Assembly: GCA_030770425.1 (NCBI GenBank) | Contig: JASJFT010000002.1 | Location: forward strand, 434,001-498,000 | Direction: 5' to 3' | Source of the DNA: Darksidea phi | Lineage: Eukaryota > Ascomycota > Dothideomycetes > Pleosporales > Lentitheciaceae | Length of the DNA stretch: 64,000 nucleotides | Shown here: in pieces, positions 23,863-35,959 of the stretch | Layout: each line of letters starts with the position of its first letter | How positions within the stretch are numbered: the first letter of the stretch is position 1 | Program-made: the position numbers and the translations under genes | Notes under the pieces: model-generated | Databases searched by the model: none | What the model was told of the DNA's origin: nothing | Seen by the model: the letters and a program-made list of their open reading frames with translations, nothing else

Positions 23863-24758
23863 GTTGTCGGGTTGGAAGCTGGTTCTTTGGGGTGGTGGAC
23901 CGGTATAGTATCGCTGAGAAAGCGGCTCGGAATTGATTTGGAGGAGCGCGAGCTGCTGCAAAATGGGGCCCCGGCGCGACTAGGAGAGACGGATGCAGAG
24001 GCGTGCTGGTTCTGGGGAACACGGCGCCTTGGAGTCCTCTTGGGTCTGGGATCTGGGCTGCGGTTGACGTTGCGGTTGCCGTCGAGTGGGAGGTCAAGGT
24101 CTAGTAGTTCGATAGATGGGAGAACCAGTTCGTCTTTCGTTGGCGTTGATGTCGTCGTCTTTGGGTTGAAAGATGCTTTGTTCGTCGGCGTTGTTCACAA
24201 CGTCTTGGCGGGGCAGCTGCGTCGGTAGCGAGAGGTCGGTAGAGAGCTTTCGCTGACGGCTTGAGTGTTGCGGCTCTGCTTTGCTGTTGGTCGCAACGTT
24301 CAGAGCAGAGCCGATGCCTTCACCCTTGCCCTCGCTATCGCTATCACTATCGCGCTCACTTGGCGACGAGCTGACCCCATTGCTGCTGGAGTCGACTGTC
24401 TACCGGTCGCTCATTTTGGCCTTCTTGACGGCGACACCCCGTCGCGGCGCGATGAGATCGCTGCTTTGCCTGTTTGGGACAGGTTCGGCTCGCTAACTGG
24501 GGGGAGCGGGTGGCGGGCGGCCTAGGCAGGCTGACCGTGAACGTGGGGATATCGAAAACCAACTTTTTGGGCTGTCAACGATCAACATTTTCAAGTCTCA
24601 TCTTCACGCCTTGTTTGCTCTCCCTTCCCCCGTGCCGTGCCTGCAGCCCGCAATACATCGTTTCCCCGCGTGCCCGCTTGCCCGTTTGCCCGCTTTCGCA
24701 GGTGCGTCTGCGCTGTCCCGCCTCACCTCCGTCACTCCCGCAACCCGCAGCCGTCGCC
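23863..24758. other. Divergent intergenic region (Spt4 / PP5)
   Basis: Promoter region of two divergent housekeeping genes. A 233-codon frame on + (23527-24228) overlaps the Spt4 gene and looks like its shadow. 24300-24360 has a short imperfect CGCTAT/CACTAT repeat. No further gene supported. Confidence 0.5.
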
Positions 24759-26349
24759 ATGGGGAGCTCGCTCGCCGAGGCCACCGAGCTGAAGAACAAG
24801 GGCAACGATGCCTTCAAGAAGCAGGACTGGCCTGCCGCCGTTGAGTGGTACACCAAGGCCATCGAGGCCTATGACAAGGAGCCCTCGTTCTTCACCAACC
24901 GCGCCCAGGTTTGTAGTCCATGGGCCGCATGCGACCCATTGCTAAACTACAGCAACAGGCCAACATCAAACTCGAATCATACGGGTATGCCATCCAGGAC
25001 GCTGACCGGGCGATTGAGCTCGATCCCAGCAATGTCAAGGTACGCTGAGCTCCCTGTGGTGCGCTCTAGCAGCTAGCTCACTGACATCACAGGCATACTA
25101 CCGCCGTGCCTCCGCCAACACCGCTATACTGCACCACCGCGAAGCTTTGGAAGACTGGAAACTGGTCGTCAAGAAGGCGCCCAACGATGCCACGGCGAAA
25201 CTGCGCAAAACGGAGTGCGAGAAGATCGTAAAGCGGGACGCGTTCCTCAAGGCCATCGAGGTCGGAGATACGCCGTCAGCGGCAGAAGGGCTCGATGTCG
25301 AGAACATGGTTGTGGACACGTCGTATGACGGCGCGAAGCTGGGGGACAAGATGACGTTGGAGTTCATCGAGGACATGATCGAGCGCTTCAAAAACGGAAA
25401 GAAGCTGGCCAGGAAATACGTCTTCCAGATCATATTAGCCGTCATGGACATTGTCAAGAAGGAGCCGACCATGGTGGAAGTGGACGTCGAAGACGGGCAG
25501 GAGATTACAGTCTGTGGAGATACACATGGTAGGTTCCTACATCCGCTCTCCTCCTCGACGGTGGGTAGCACTAACTGGGCAGGTCAATACTTCGATCTTA
25601 TGGAGATCTTCCGCCTCGCCGGCAAGCCTTCCGACAAGCACATGTTCCTTTTCAACGGCGACTTCGTCGATCGAGGCTCCTGGTCTACAGAGATTGCGCT
25701 GCTCCTCTATGCCTTCAAGTGGCTCAACCCGTCCAAGTTCTTCCTTAATCGTGGCAACCACGAAACGGACGACATGAACAGAATGTACGGCTTCGAGGGC
25801 GAGTGTCGTGCCAAATACACGGAGCGCGTTTTCAAGCTCTTCTCAGAATCCTTCTCGGCCCTTCCCCTCGCGACACTGATTGGCAAGAAATACTTCGTTC
25901 TGCACGGCGGCCTATTTTCCGACGACAAGGTCACTCTTGACGACGTAAGGAAGCTAGACCGCTTCAAGCAGCGGCAACCAGGCCAGTCTGGCCTTATGAT
26001 GGAGATGCTCTGGACAGACCCACAGACGCAGCCCGGACGTGGACCCAGCAAGCGTGGTGTAGGTCTCCAGTTCGGGCCCGACGTCACCAAGCGCTTCTGT
26101 GAAACCAATAACCTCGAAGCCATCATCCGCTCGCACGAAGTCCGCATGGAAGGTTACGAAGTCGAGCACGACGGCAAATGCATCACCGTCTTCTCCGCCC
26201 CACACTACTGCGACAGCACAGGCAATAAGGGCGCCTTCATTAAGATCGGCCCAGACTACAAGCTCAAATTCACACAATTCGACGCTGTGCCGCATCCGAA
26301 CATCAAGCCCATGGCTTATGCCTCCAACGGTCTGCAAGGTCTGATATAG
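24759..26349 (+). CDS. ppt1: Serine/threonine protein phosphatase 5 (TPR-PP5, Ppt1)
   Basis: Metal-dependent PPP-family phosphatase with an N-terminal TPR domain that binds Hsp90 and keeps the enzyme inhibited until engaged. Exons 24759-24908, 24959-25039, 25093-25528 and 25583-26349 give 477 aa, the usual PP5 length. Three TPR repeats cover about residues 5-110 (LKNKGNDAFKKQDW; FFTNRAQANIKLESYGYAI; AYYRRASANTAI). The phosphatase domain shows the metal-ligand motifs GDTHG at about 219-223, GDFVDRG at 248-254 and RGNHE at 279-283, then the HGG segment (VLHGGLFSDD) and SAPHYCD. The intron after GDTHG splits the Gly codon. Start: the ATG in CCGTCGCCATGG, the first in frame. Firm call. Confidence 0.97.
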
Positions 26350-29071
26350 AAAGACAGTACTGCTGTCAAGCGTGTGGTTGGACTGGTTCGCTTGGCTTGT
26401 AGCGTATGCATACTTTGGTGTTCTTTGGCGCAACAGCATACCAAGAGTGGAATTGGGAGGGTTCAGCTTTGCTTTGGGAGGCGTGTTTCGGATGTGCTGC
26501 AGCGGCAACACGTGGATACGAATGTACAATAGACGTTTCGGTCTGAACTCATATGGCTGAATACATGGTCTTGATGCTTTAGTCAATTGGCAAAGATATG
26601 CCCATGTCGGCTAGACTATGTGCGTGGTGTTGGAGGATGGCGACGATAAGTTTGCTGTCGTATCAAGGTCGTTGCAATCTAAGGGCGATGATGGGACCGT
26701 AGCATAGGCTGTGCAACACTACAGATTGACCATGAAAGTATTATGCGTCTTCCGCTTCGAAGAGCCCCTATGACAACTAGATGAGCCTCGTGCATGGGAC
26801 CGTGGATTAGCACCGTAGCCTACAAAAGTCAACGCATAGCCGCCACAGGGGAGAAGAGAGTATACAGGACGTGCGACTTACATCCCGTGAGAGAGAGCGA
26901 TCGAAATGTGGTCGCAGTTATCTCTGTTGCGCGTGTATCTCTCCCTTTGTAAAGATTTCGCTGGCTGTACTGCGACGAAGTACTCCAGCCTCGTAGGGGA
27001 GGCAGAGAAGGATGAATAGAGATGAAAACGCTTCCTCTCGAAGTCAACGACGACGATATAGAGATAAGAAATTACCTTCTCCACTTATCGACTGCCAAAG
27101 ATCGAGTCGTCTGGTGCCTGCATACCGAAGTCGACACGAACACTACATCCGGACATGATCCAGGACGTAGCTAACCCTATGCCATAGGATTGGGCATGTG
27201 TGTTCTTTCCCGAAAGGTACGCACGCTTCTGAGATAACGATTGCCTCGATACACGGTGTTTGGGAGGTGGATAAGAGGGTGTGGTATCGTCGGGTGGTGA
27301 GGGCCTTTTCCGTGGGGCTGACTAAAGAGTGTCCAGTAAGTAATGTGATCTTTGAATAAATGGAAAGAGGGGGGGAGGGAGGTGGGTAGAGAGCTTGAGG
27401 TTTTGCCATGAGTTGGCGCCTTTTGATGTGGCCTCGAGGCGATGAAGAGGGAAGGAGGCAGGCTGCTAGTTGGCGACGACGCCGATAATGATATGCAGTA
27501 ATAGATCAGGATGGGTATAGCAGCTCCTGGCTTAATAGAGATGATATCGGATGGTAAAAGGAACTGCGATATCGCGGATGAGTAGAAGTTCGTGCTCAGG
27601 CTGTGGTATTGAAGGTTGAATGAAGGACGTGGCATCTTCCCCCCTGGTGCTACTTGCTATCCTGCCTCTAGAATTGCATTTAACACTGGCCCTTCCTCTC
27701 AGCGACGCTTTATGCCATCGTGTGGTCCGAAACTTACTGATATATTCCCTCCCCGGCAAGCACCTTCTCGCGTGCGTCCGTTTTGATGCACCGCCTTCAA
27801 TTACCGATGCCCCCAACTAGACAGCACTGTGTTCTCCGAGTGCGCCTACACCATATCATGTCGGCATGTAGAGCATGCCAATACCGAGGTATTCGTTCTG
27901 ATGAGAGGTGTGCCGATTTCTAACGTTGTTTGCGTGCCAGCGCGGTACGAAGCGCTGTTCAAGATTCGCGTGCATGCGAGCGGCTCGGATCGAAGGGTGT
28001 GATCGAAGGAGCGTGGACGTTGGCGAGTTCAGCGTGAATGTAGGGGAGATTCGAGTTTGAAAGGAGGTGAGCTATTCTGTGCAAGCGTTGAGTGCGTCAG
28101 TGTAATGCCGCTCTTCAGACATAGGTCTAGAGTGTAGCCCAACGGTCATTGTATGAGTGGTGTATAAGCTGGGACCTATGACCCGCAACCGAGGCAAACA
28201 GCAGTTTGTGGGAGACCGATGCCCGTTGTGCTTCGGAGTTGTTGTAATAGCTTGCTGAAGGAATAACGTAAGCCGTGGAGGCTGACGATAGGTCGGGTGG
28301 AAGGAGGCACGCATAGCCAGTACTGACCGCACATGGCTCGTGGAAACTCGGGCAGAAGAGCAATTCGACGGGGAGTGGAAGAGGGAGAAACGCACTTTTA
28401 GAAGGAGTTACTGTGGGAGTGTAAAGTCTCTGCTCCGATGCTCGCATGAACTGGTGGGGTCGAAGAGGACAAGTGGAACGAACAAGTGCTCAATGGTGAC
28501 AATTCTTCAAACAGGGAGTGAAATAATAAATAAACAGGCAATTAAAACTTATCTTCGTGTCCGCCTTGAAAAGGTGAGGCTATATGTCAAACCGCCATAT
28601 GGAGTAATTGGCAAAGATATTAAGGGTGTTGGCAAAATGAAGCATTTCATGCAGAATATCACGAAGTAAGCGCACCGAGCCTAGTTTAGAGCAAGTAATT
28701 GGGGAACATGATGGCAAGAAAGCGAGGGATTGAATAGTTACATGATTTCGCAGTCATCCTGTCGCTACAAGTATAGTGTAGGGGCTGGTATGAGGAGCAT
28801 CGATGTTCTCGTTTCCACACTGTTTTCGTTTCCACGCTGGACACCTCACCTACGGAGGCATGTTACTCGAGGATTTCTACATGTCCAACAAGTAACGTCC
28901 AGGAAGAGTTTACCGCGGAGATATTCCATCTCAACGTGACCTGGTGATTGCGATAAGAGTTTAGAGGTCCATTGACGTCGCGATTAATGCCTCATAGGTG
29001 CGGACTGGCGATACACACCCTACGAGTTCAATCGAAGTCACGATGCTTTTCAACCCTTTTGCTCCAAACAT
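26350..29071. other. 2.7-kb convergent region without supported genes
   Basis: Lies between two 3' ends (PP5 on +, cofactor B on -). Frames up to 152 codons on - (27177-27635) are Ser/Pro-rich without motifs. Composition is slightly more AT-rich than the genes. I see no RNA gene or repeat. Unusually long for a convergent gap here. Confidence 0.45.
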
Positions 29072-31103
29072 CTACATCTCTTCTAAATCTTCATCGCCCA
29101 TGTCTAGTGGCGGAAAGTCGCCAGCCTCACAGCGCTCAGGCCGGACAAAGACACCATAGTTGTTGCCACACTCGAAGTAGCGCTTCCCCTTTACTGTTCC
29201 ATCATTTTTGCCCGTGGGCTCATCGAGGGTAACGCCAACCCAAAAGCCTATGCCCGGGATCTCGGGGACTAGACCAAGGTAAGACACCGTTCCTCGACGG
29301 GCGTCTGACTCGGGCAGGAGGCGAACGCGAGTTGCGAGTGCGAGGCCTATGAGAAGGTCAGCCGACTTTCTTCAGGCTTTTCAAAGTTTCTTGCTGAGCA
29401 AGCAACAGTGCGACGTCAGAGACTGTAAAGATGAGCAAGGATACGAGCTCGCTTTCCTCCAATCTTAATGCGAGCGGATTATGGGACCGACTCAATCGAA
29501 GGCGGCTGGTCATGCTGATCTTGTGTGGCTGACGCCATTCGACACATTGAGGCTGAGGTGCGGACGGGAGCTTCCGTCAGAGATTGCAGGATATGCTTAA
29601 GATCTTGCTTGACGACGCAAAGATGCGTGGATTGGGTACGTGAAGCGATGGTTGTCTATCCTTGCGCCGTATGAACGTGGGCGGCTATATCCACAGAACG
29701 GTTGGGGTACATCTTGGTGCGAGTCTACGCCCCAAAGTTCCAGCTAATTCAAGACACGAGATAAGTGAGGCTGATGGCGAGGATTGCGAAAAAGCGAGGT
29801 CCAGCCACCCTGAGTTGGGGGCGCTTCCAAGAACGTGTGAGCGGAACCGGATCGCTCAAGTATCCGTGGCAACCAAAATGTGTCTTATGACGGAGTGTTG
29901 CGATGGATGTCAGAGCGCTGTTCTGTTGACGTCGGAGCATTGTATGTTATCCATTCTCTGCTCGGCGTGTATGCAGGTCGCCCAAAGAGGAAATAATCAC
30001 TACAAGAATAGTGAAGAAGCTGGAGTTTTGGGAACGAAAGCCGGCCCCAAGTCATTGGAGGAGCGCGAAGCTCGCTTGCGATAAGTTTAGGTGAAACGCA
30101 ATAACTTCGGTTCGGCCATGGAGTATGTGATATGGTGGGATGAGCGTATGCGAGCGTCCGTTTCCGGCAATATGTGAAGCATCACCGTTTCGCGCGCATC
30201 TCCTACCCTGGAAGCTCTGGCGCGACTGGTGCTTGCTTTTGTTTTGCATTTCTTGGTCCGCCACAACCCTACGAGTTCACGCACGCATGATGATACGATA
30301 GTGCACTTACCCCTCTCTTCGATCTCTCGTTCCGAGGCCCGAACTTTCTGCTGCTCAATACTAGGCGCATTCGGATCAAAGCGACCAAGCTTCTGCGCCC
30401 TCTTCCAAGCTAGAACACTGTCTGTCCGGGTCTCATACTCTGTACTTGGCATTTCGTACTTGGGTACAGATGACAGATCGGAGAAGTCTATACGGGCCGA
30501 AGGCGGGCGGGTGTCACCGACCTAAGAGTGGTAGTCAGCCCAGGTCACATGATGAGGACGACGTTCCAGATTGATCTGGAAGTGCCACGCCAAGTCCTGC
30601 CAGCGAGCGAATACGGCAAGGCTCGAGACAAAGATAGAGGGCTGACAAACGCTGCGCAGCACCAGCTATGCAGGTCGGGGTCCACAGCCTCAGAAGAACG
30701 GGTCGAAGGGGAAAAGCAAGGCTATAGTGCAGCGACGCGCGGAGCACTGCACTTGGCGTGGTCGATGGCTGCTGACAGGGAGGGCCTGACGGATTGTGGA
30801 CAACGATGTGGCAGCTCAAGAGAGGACAGCGATGTCGGCACGTAGACTTACGGTGATCTCGGCGTAGGGCTGCAACGGAAAGGCAGCAAGCTGCGCCTGC
30901 TCTTCATCAGCGGCGGTGATGGCGATGGCGTCCTGCGAGCCAACACGCAGCGTGAGCTGTTGACAGGCGGCGGGGACACCGGTGATGGGTTCGAGGCGGG
31001 TCTTAAGATGGGCGATGGTCCATGAGGGGGATATGCGCCGCTCGGACGACGCGTTGGAGGAGTTGATGAGGAGGGGTACGTCTGCTGCGGCGAGGCGAGA
31101 CAT
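29072..31103 (-). CDS. Tubulin-folding cofactor B (CAP-Gly protein, Alp11/Alf1 type)
   Basis: Binds alpha-tubulin in the post-chaperonin folding pathway. Three exons: 30852-31103, 30311-30521 and 29072-29346, total 245 aa, the normal family size. The N-terminal ubiquitin-like domain (residues about 5-85) includes VPLLINSSN and LQPYAEITV. The middle has the family motif [19 protein letters not shown] followed by a charged helix. The CAP-Gly domain (about 170-230) has [37 protein letters not shown] and [10 protein letters not shown]. It ends in acidic DEDLEEM, like the EEY/DEI tails of relatives. Odd: the introns are 330 bp (30522-30851) and 964 bp (29347-30310), far longer than others in the window, though donor (GTAAGTGC), branch (GCTGAC) and acceptor (CTCATAG) are good and the joins are seamless. 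Confidence 0.93.
29662..30084 (+). CDS. Cys-rich ORF nested in the cofactor B intron, opposite strand (doubtful)
   Basis: A 140-codon frame from ATG to TAA that lies wholly within the 964-bp second intron of the cofactor B gene, on the other strand. It has a Cys-rich segment ([11 protein letters not shown] ... LCSACMQ) and a basic C-terminus. No known motif, no signal peptide. It could be a nested gene or chance; the long intron makes it worth listing. Confidence 0.15.
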   Translation: MRRMNVGGYIHRTVGVHLGASLRPKVPANSRHEISEADGEDCEKARSSHPELGALPRTCERNRIAQVSVATKMCLMTECCDGCQSAVLLTSEHCMLSILCSACMQVAQRGNNHYKNSEEAGVLGTKAGPKSLEEREARLR

Positions 31104-31134
31104 GCGGGCGGTTGTAGGGCAGCAGTGCGCCAAT

Positions 31135-31162
31135 GGTGATGGTGGTGGTGGTGGTGGTGGTT
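31135..31162. repeat. (GGT)n microsatellite
   Basis: Near-perfect GGT repeat (CCA on the - strand), about 35 bases upstream of the cofactor B start codon, so in its 5' UTR or core promoter. Confidence 0.85.
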
Positions 31163-32232
31163 GTCGACTGGACCGGGGTGGGGATATACGGAGATATACG
31201 GAGAATATCTGCCCCAGCGAGTGTAACGTGAGCGGTGATAGGCTGGCTAGGCGAGCGCCAAGACACGTGACCGTCGGTGCATGCCTCGAAACCTCGGATG
31301 CATGCGCGCAGCGTTCGCCCCCACATCTTTCACACACACGCCTGTTGACTGCCGTGGAATTACCGGAAACACCCCCACGGAGCAACGCACCCTCGCAACC
31401 CTCCGCGTTCAGCCTCGTCCAAACCGCTCCACATGCCTTTTCCGCCAGCCAAGGCATGTGATACTGCTAGACTGCATCCCGACGACGTAGCACCCTCCGC
31501 TCCGTCCCCCTTTCGCGGCACAGATCACGGTGCTGTCGATTCCGGCTCGTCATCCTTCGGCCATATCAGAGCGAGTGGCCACCGGGTCATAGTGCGTTCG
31601 AGCACCCTCCGCCCTCGCATCGGCCAGCCACCGTCTCCTGTGCAAGCCAGCACTGCCAGCGAGCGTTTCCCCCAACCGCCAACTGGCAGCCGGCGGCCTC
31701 ACCGCCTATTGCTGCACTGCTCACTAAAAATACGGCGCCAGGGTGCGTTCCTTCGTGTCGCCATTGATGAACTGTGAAGTGACAGCGCCCGCTTCCCCAG
31801 GTGGGCTCTGCCAGCCGGCACAGCCAAACGTCGCTGCGGCGTGGCTTCTGATTCATCAGCACGAGACGGACTGTCGGGATGTCGCAGCCCGTGACCAGGG
31901 CCTTGGAAGCTTCATGTTCGCAGCCGCACCGAAATTAAAAGTGACCGCGCTCGCCGTCCTTTCATCAAGCTCGCGCCCACTTGCCCACTCGCCCGCTGTC
32001 CCACACCATCATCAGCCTTTTATTCATGAACACTGTCCCCGTGCGCTCTCCACATGTCGAACTAATGCAGTTCGGGTGTTTTAGCTCCGGTGGCGCCTCG
32101 TCCAAACTGCCCTCAGACATTGACCAGAAAGCGAGCGGTTCGGGCTTGAATGCAGGCAGCTTTTCACCGCCTTATGCGCATCATCATCTAACCCTGAGCC
32201 GCCTGTGATGCAACCGGCCAAACGGGATGTCC

Positions 32233-32282
32233 GGCTGCTGCTGCTGCTACTGCTGCTGCTGCAACTACTCTGCTGCTGCAGC
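32233..32282. repeat. CTG/CAG trinucleotide-rich tract
   Basis: Interrupted CTG repeat (about 12 CTG units with CTA and CAA interruptions) in gene-free DNA. Open in several frames but no gene is supported. Confidence 0.8.
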
Positions 32283-34111
32283 ATTCACCGGTGGGCGGCG
32301 CTGTGCTCCATCCGCAGACGACGACAACAACGTGGTTCTGGGCACAAGACAGCACACCAGCACCGCCGCAGACAGGCGCTTCACGTGGCTGGTGGCACAA
32401 AAGGATGTCGTCTATCTGCGGGCGAGGCCGGAGCTAGGACCAGGTTCGGATGCATGGCAACTTGTTCACCAGCGCATTGTGTCGAAGCTCCATGCCACGG
32501 CCAGCTGCTCGGCAGTTTCCCGCAATTTCACCGCTCTTCTCCTGCTCGACGGAGGCTGAGAGAGGGCCGGCAGGAGGGCGAGGGGGAAGTGCTGTCAAGC
32601 TTTTGGGCGTGAACACATCACCAGTGCACCGCCATTATGAAGTCAGCGTTCGTTCGCGAGGCTTCTTTCGGTACCGTCAGATAACCGTAGGGCAGGGCGT
32701 AGGATGTGCAGATCTTGTTCGCCGCGCTCCGCCAGGTCATCGCGCTTCTGCAGCCCGAACCCGGCCCTGGCGAGCAACCTCAAGCGATCCCTGAGCCGGT
32801 TCATCGCCCCTGATTCGCCGCATCGTTGCGGTGCCGTCGTCCTTGTCGGAGGAGACTGACGACCTTGACAGTTTGACAGTAGCTCCTTGCTGCTGCCGCC
32901 CAAGTGTGTTTTGTGTTGCAGCCTCGTTTTGCACCGCTCAGGCCCGAAGCCCAAAGAGGGCGGCAAATCAAGCCGAGACGTGCGAGTAAGTGGATATGAG
33001 CAATAAGGACAAGGGCAGCTAGAGTTCCAGAGTGAATAGTGCTCAGAGCGGGGGACACGTCATCGCCAGACCTGCTGCTAGCATCGCCCGCCGTCTGCTT
33101 TTTGTCGCAGCCAGCGTTGGGCATTCCTTAGTTCTTTTCTTTTAGTAGCATGCTCGTTAGATCGACGCAGCAGCCGTCCCCTGGTCACCTGTCCTGCCCT
33201 GCCTCGACAGGGTCCGTGGCCATCCCAGCTCTCAGCAGTGGCGCGCCGCCAGCACAGAGTCGAGCCAGCATCCAGCACAAAGCAGTCAGTGTTGCGTCCA
33301 AATCCGTAGCCCTGGGATCCTTACCGCGGACGAGGCGGCACCAGGGCTTGTCCAAGAAACGCATGGCATTACATTCGTACGCCCACGACCTAAGCTCCCT
33401 ATTCACACATCCATGCCCTCAAGTACCTCCGTTCCCAATTCTCCGCTTCCGGCTGCCACTGCTTCTACCCAACACGAAGCTACTTCCCTCATCATCTTGC
33501 GCTCCGTCAGTGGCTATGCTCGCCTGTCGTTAGAGGACCCATCGGCTGACTTACGTTTCAAGCCCCTGCCCACCTCGTCCAGTCCGAGTTCTAGATAGCT
33601 CCGCAAGTGCGACCACTCAGAACTTGTATTGACCGATGTACCTCGCAACTGGTCACTTCGACATACATTGGCACACTTAGACTCTCTTCCATCCTCAACC
33701 TGCAGTCGACCTTTCCCCTTCCGTATCTACTCAAAATCAGCAATACATTGCCGCTGCCTCCTGGCTTTGTCCATCAAAACGACAGTCATCCCATCTCGCT
33801 TCCGACCTTTAGTACCCATCACTACACGGCCAGTCAACGCAGCTTTGAGTTCTGCCTGACGAGCCGTGCCCAACGCCGCGCCCCGAAGCTACGACAGTCT
33901 CAACAGCATCAATCCACGAGCCTTCCATTTCATCAAAGATTCTGGCGGGGAAACACCCACCTTGACCGGCAAATATCCCATTGATCCGGTTTCGCCAGGG
34001 TGCAGCGCGTTTATTGATATCAACTTCTGTGGCTCTGCTTTTAGCTCCTCAGCATCTCCAGGAACTGCGACGTCTTGCGCCTTCCATTTCAACTCATCAC
34101 GTCTGGCGTAG

Positions 34112-35784
34112 GTAGGAGAATCCAGCGACTCCCCAACGACTTATGGGCTGGCTCAAGGCCAGTCCACCCTGCCTATCGTGGATATCAATCTGCTCATCGA
34201 GCCTCGGGGCTCTGAGTCCCCGGCGAGTAAGAAGAGTTCCGTCTCAGTAGCTTCAGCGTCGACTGGAGCGACAAGAACCTACACTACAGCTCCTTTGGCG
34301 TACACGCAGTCCCCAGCGTATGCCAACATCTCACCCGCTCGCGCTGCTGCATTGCCAGCGTACGCAACATCTTCACCCAGCTATGGCGCGACGCCCGCAT
34401 ATTCAACCCAAGCACCGACATCCGCTGCATCCATGCAAGGCGGACCAGTCCTCCCGGCAATTGCAGAGCTCCATCGACACCCGGACCCCGGCCCTCCACC
34501 GCAGTTCCGACCCCTCTACTCCGGACCGCCAGCGACCACCGCAATCCCCCACGGACCTCCAGGCTCGAATGGATCGCCACCATCCCAAATGCTTAAACGA
34601 GCCGCCTCCCAAACGCCACTTCCGGACGACTCTCCAGCTAAGAAGCAATCCAAATGGACACCGGAGGAGGACAACCTCACCATCGAACTACGAGGCCAAG
34701 GCATGAAATGGGACGATATTGCCAAACGTCTGCCTGGAAGAAGCTCAATCTCGTGCCGTCTGCGCTACCAGAATTACTTGGAGAAGAGGGCCGTCTGGGA
34801 CGAGGAAAAGAAGAACAAGCTCGCGAGGCTTTACGCTCGGTATGTAAAACGCGAATCCCACATTGGTTATTACACGTCGCAGCCTTGCTGGCGTTTATCG
34901 CATCTATTTGGTCACACATCCCCTCCAGAAGGTGCTCGCTTTGCTGCTATGGGCGGCGCGAGCGGTATCAGATCATCTGTATGCGACTGTGTTTTCTGTG
35001 CTGTTGTATTGATGGCTCAATGCTGACAATTAAACCCAGTTTCAAGGACCAAATGTGGCAGAAAGTGGCAACAGAAATGGGCATTCCGTGGCGCTCAGCT
35101 GAGTCGATGCACTGGCAGCTCGGAGAACAGGAAATGAGCGCACGTGCAAACGCTCCGGTCTTTCAATTACACCCTTCTGCTACATCCCTTGGTTCGCCAC
35201 CGACAGTGCCCCTTACACCTGCATCTGTACCGGGCCAAGGGCCACCATCACACGGTTTTACCGCTACAAATGCGCCTCAACTAATACCTCACCCTCCGCC
35301 ACCAGCTTCTCTACAGCAGCACCAACAGCCGCCGCCACCACCGCCGCCGCCTCCAGGCCCCATTCACACGTATCACCAGCGCACGGAGAGTGGATCGAGT
35401 CAGGGCCGGCGGAGAAACAGCTCGTTTAGTCGACGACGGGCAGACGCAAGATCAAGGGCCAGTGTACCACCTCAACTTGGTCCAACCCTCCCGCAGATTC
35501 ATCCTCAATCCGAAGCAGATCTTATCAGTGGAGCTCTGACAGCGCCTGTGCCCGACTCCCAATCGCCTTTGAAGAGGGAGGGCGAGGAAGGACAGTTAGG
35601 TGAACCGTTTGGCAAGAGAAGACGCGAAGAAGAAGGTGGCGGCGGCGGAAGATTACGGGCTGAAGCGGAGAGGAGAAGTCAAAAAGGCAGGAGCCCCGAC
35701 CGGTCGTCACAGCGTAGTGGATCGGGCAGTGTCCGGAGTGTGAAAAGAGAAAATTCGAATGAGCCCGATCAAACTTCTACGTAA
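34112..35784 (+). CDS. Myb-repeat DNA-binding protein, 5' end unresolved
   Basis: Two exons are clear: about 34112-34839 and 35040-35784, with a 200-bp intron (GTATGT...CCCAG). From 34112 they give 490 residues. There is no in-frame ATG before residue about 110, so at least one upstream exon supplies the start; the acceptor is GTAG ending at 34111 or 34115. A Pro/Ala/Ser/Tyr-rich N-terminal part is followed by a Myb/SANT repeat, KWTPEEDNLTIELRGQG then WDDIAKRLPGRS and CRLRYQNYL, and a second Myb-like unit, WDEEKKNKLARLYARFKDQMW ending near SAESMHWQLG, that the intron cuts. The C-terminus has a run of nine Pro, an Arg/Ser-rich stretch and basic KRRRE. Probably a nuclear transcription factor; target genes unknown. 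Confidence 0.88.
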
Positions 35785-35842
35785 TCTCACCGAAACCGAG
35801 GTGAACCATAGAGGACTGGCCTAGGATGGCCCTCATCATGTT

Positions 35843-35866
35843 ATGCTATATCTAACAGCATAGCAT
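35843..35866 (+). other. Small inverted repeat downstream of the Myb gene
   Basis: ATGCTAT and ATAGCAT form a 7-bp stem around a 10-base loop, 59 bases after the Myb stop codon. Possibly a 3'-UTR hairpin; could be chance. Confidence 0.5.
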
Positions 35867-35933
35867 GGCCATTATGGACACCTTGCGGGAGGCACTATGG
35901 ATTGGCTCACGACACAGCAGAAGCTAGCTAGGC

Positions 35934-35959
35934 AGGAAGGAAGGAAGGAAGGAAGGAAG
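35934..35959. repeat. (AAGG)6 microsatellite
   Basis: About six perfect tandem copies of a GGAA tetranucleotide, in the 3' flank of the Myb gene. Confidence 0.9.

Larger units (their letters stand above)
31104..34111. other. 3-kb divergent region; holds leader/first exon(s) of the Myb gene
   Basis: Between the cofactor B start (-) and the first clear Myb exon (+). A (GGT)n tract is at 31135-31162 and a CTG-rich tract at 32233-32282. From about 33600 the + strand is likely transcribed as the Myb leader; a frame at 33860-34111 is open (with no ATG) and reads plausible protein (e.g. AFHFIKDSGGETPTLTGKYP), so it may be an N-terminal coding exon. Other frames show no motif. Confidence 0.45.

Noticed and set aside
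34178..35026. Myb ORF starting at 34178
   Set aside because: The apparent start is a GTG codon (Val), and the frame is open further upstream to 34112; a nuclear fungal gene should begin at an ATG in an upstream exon.
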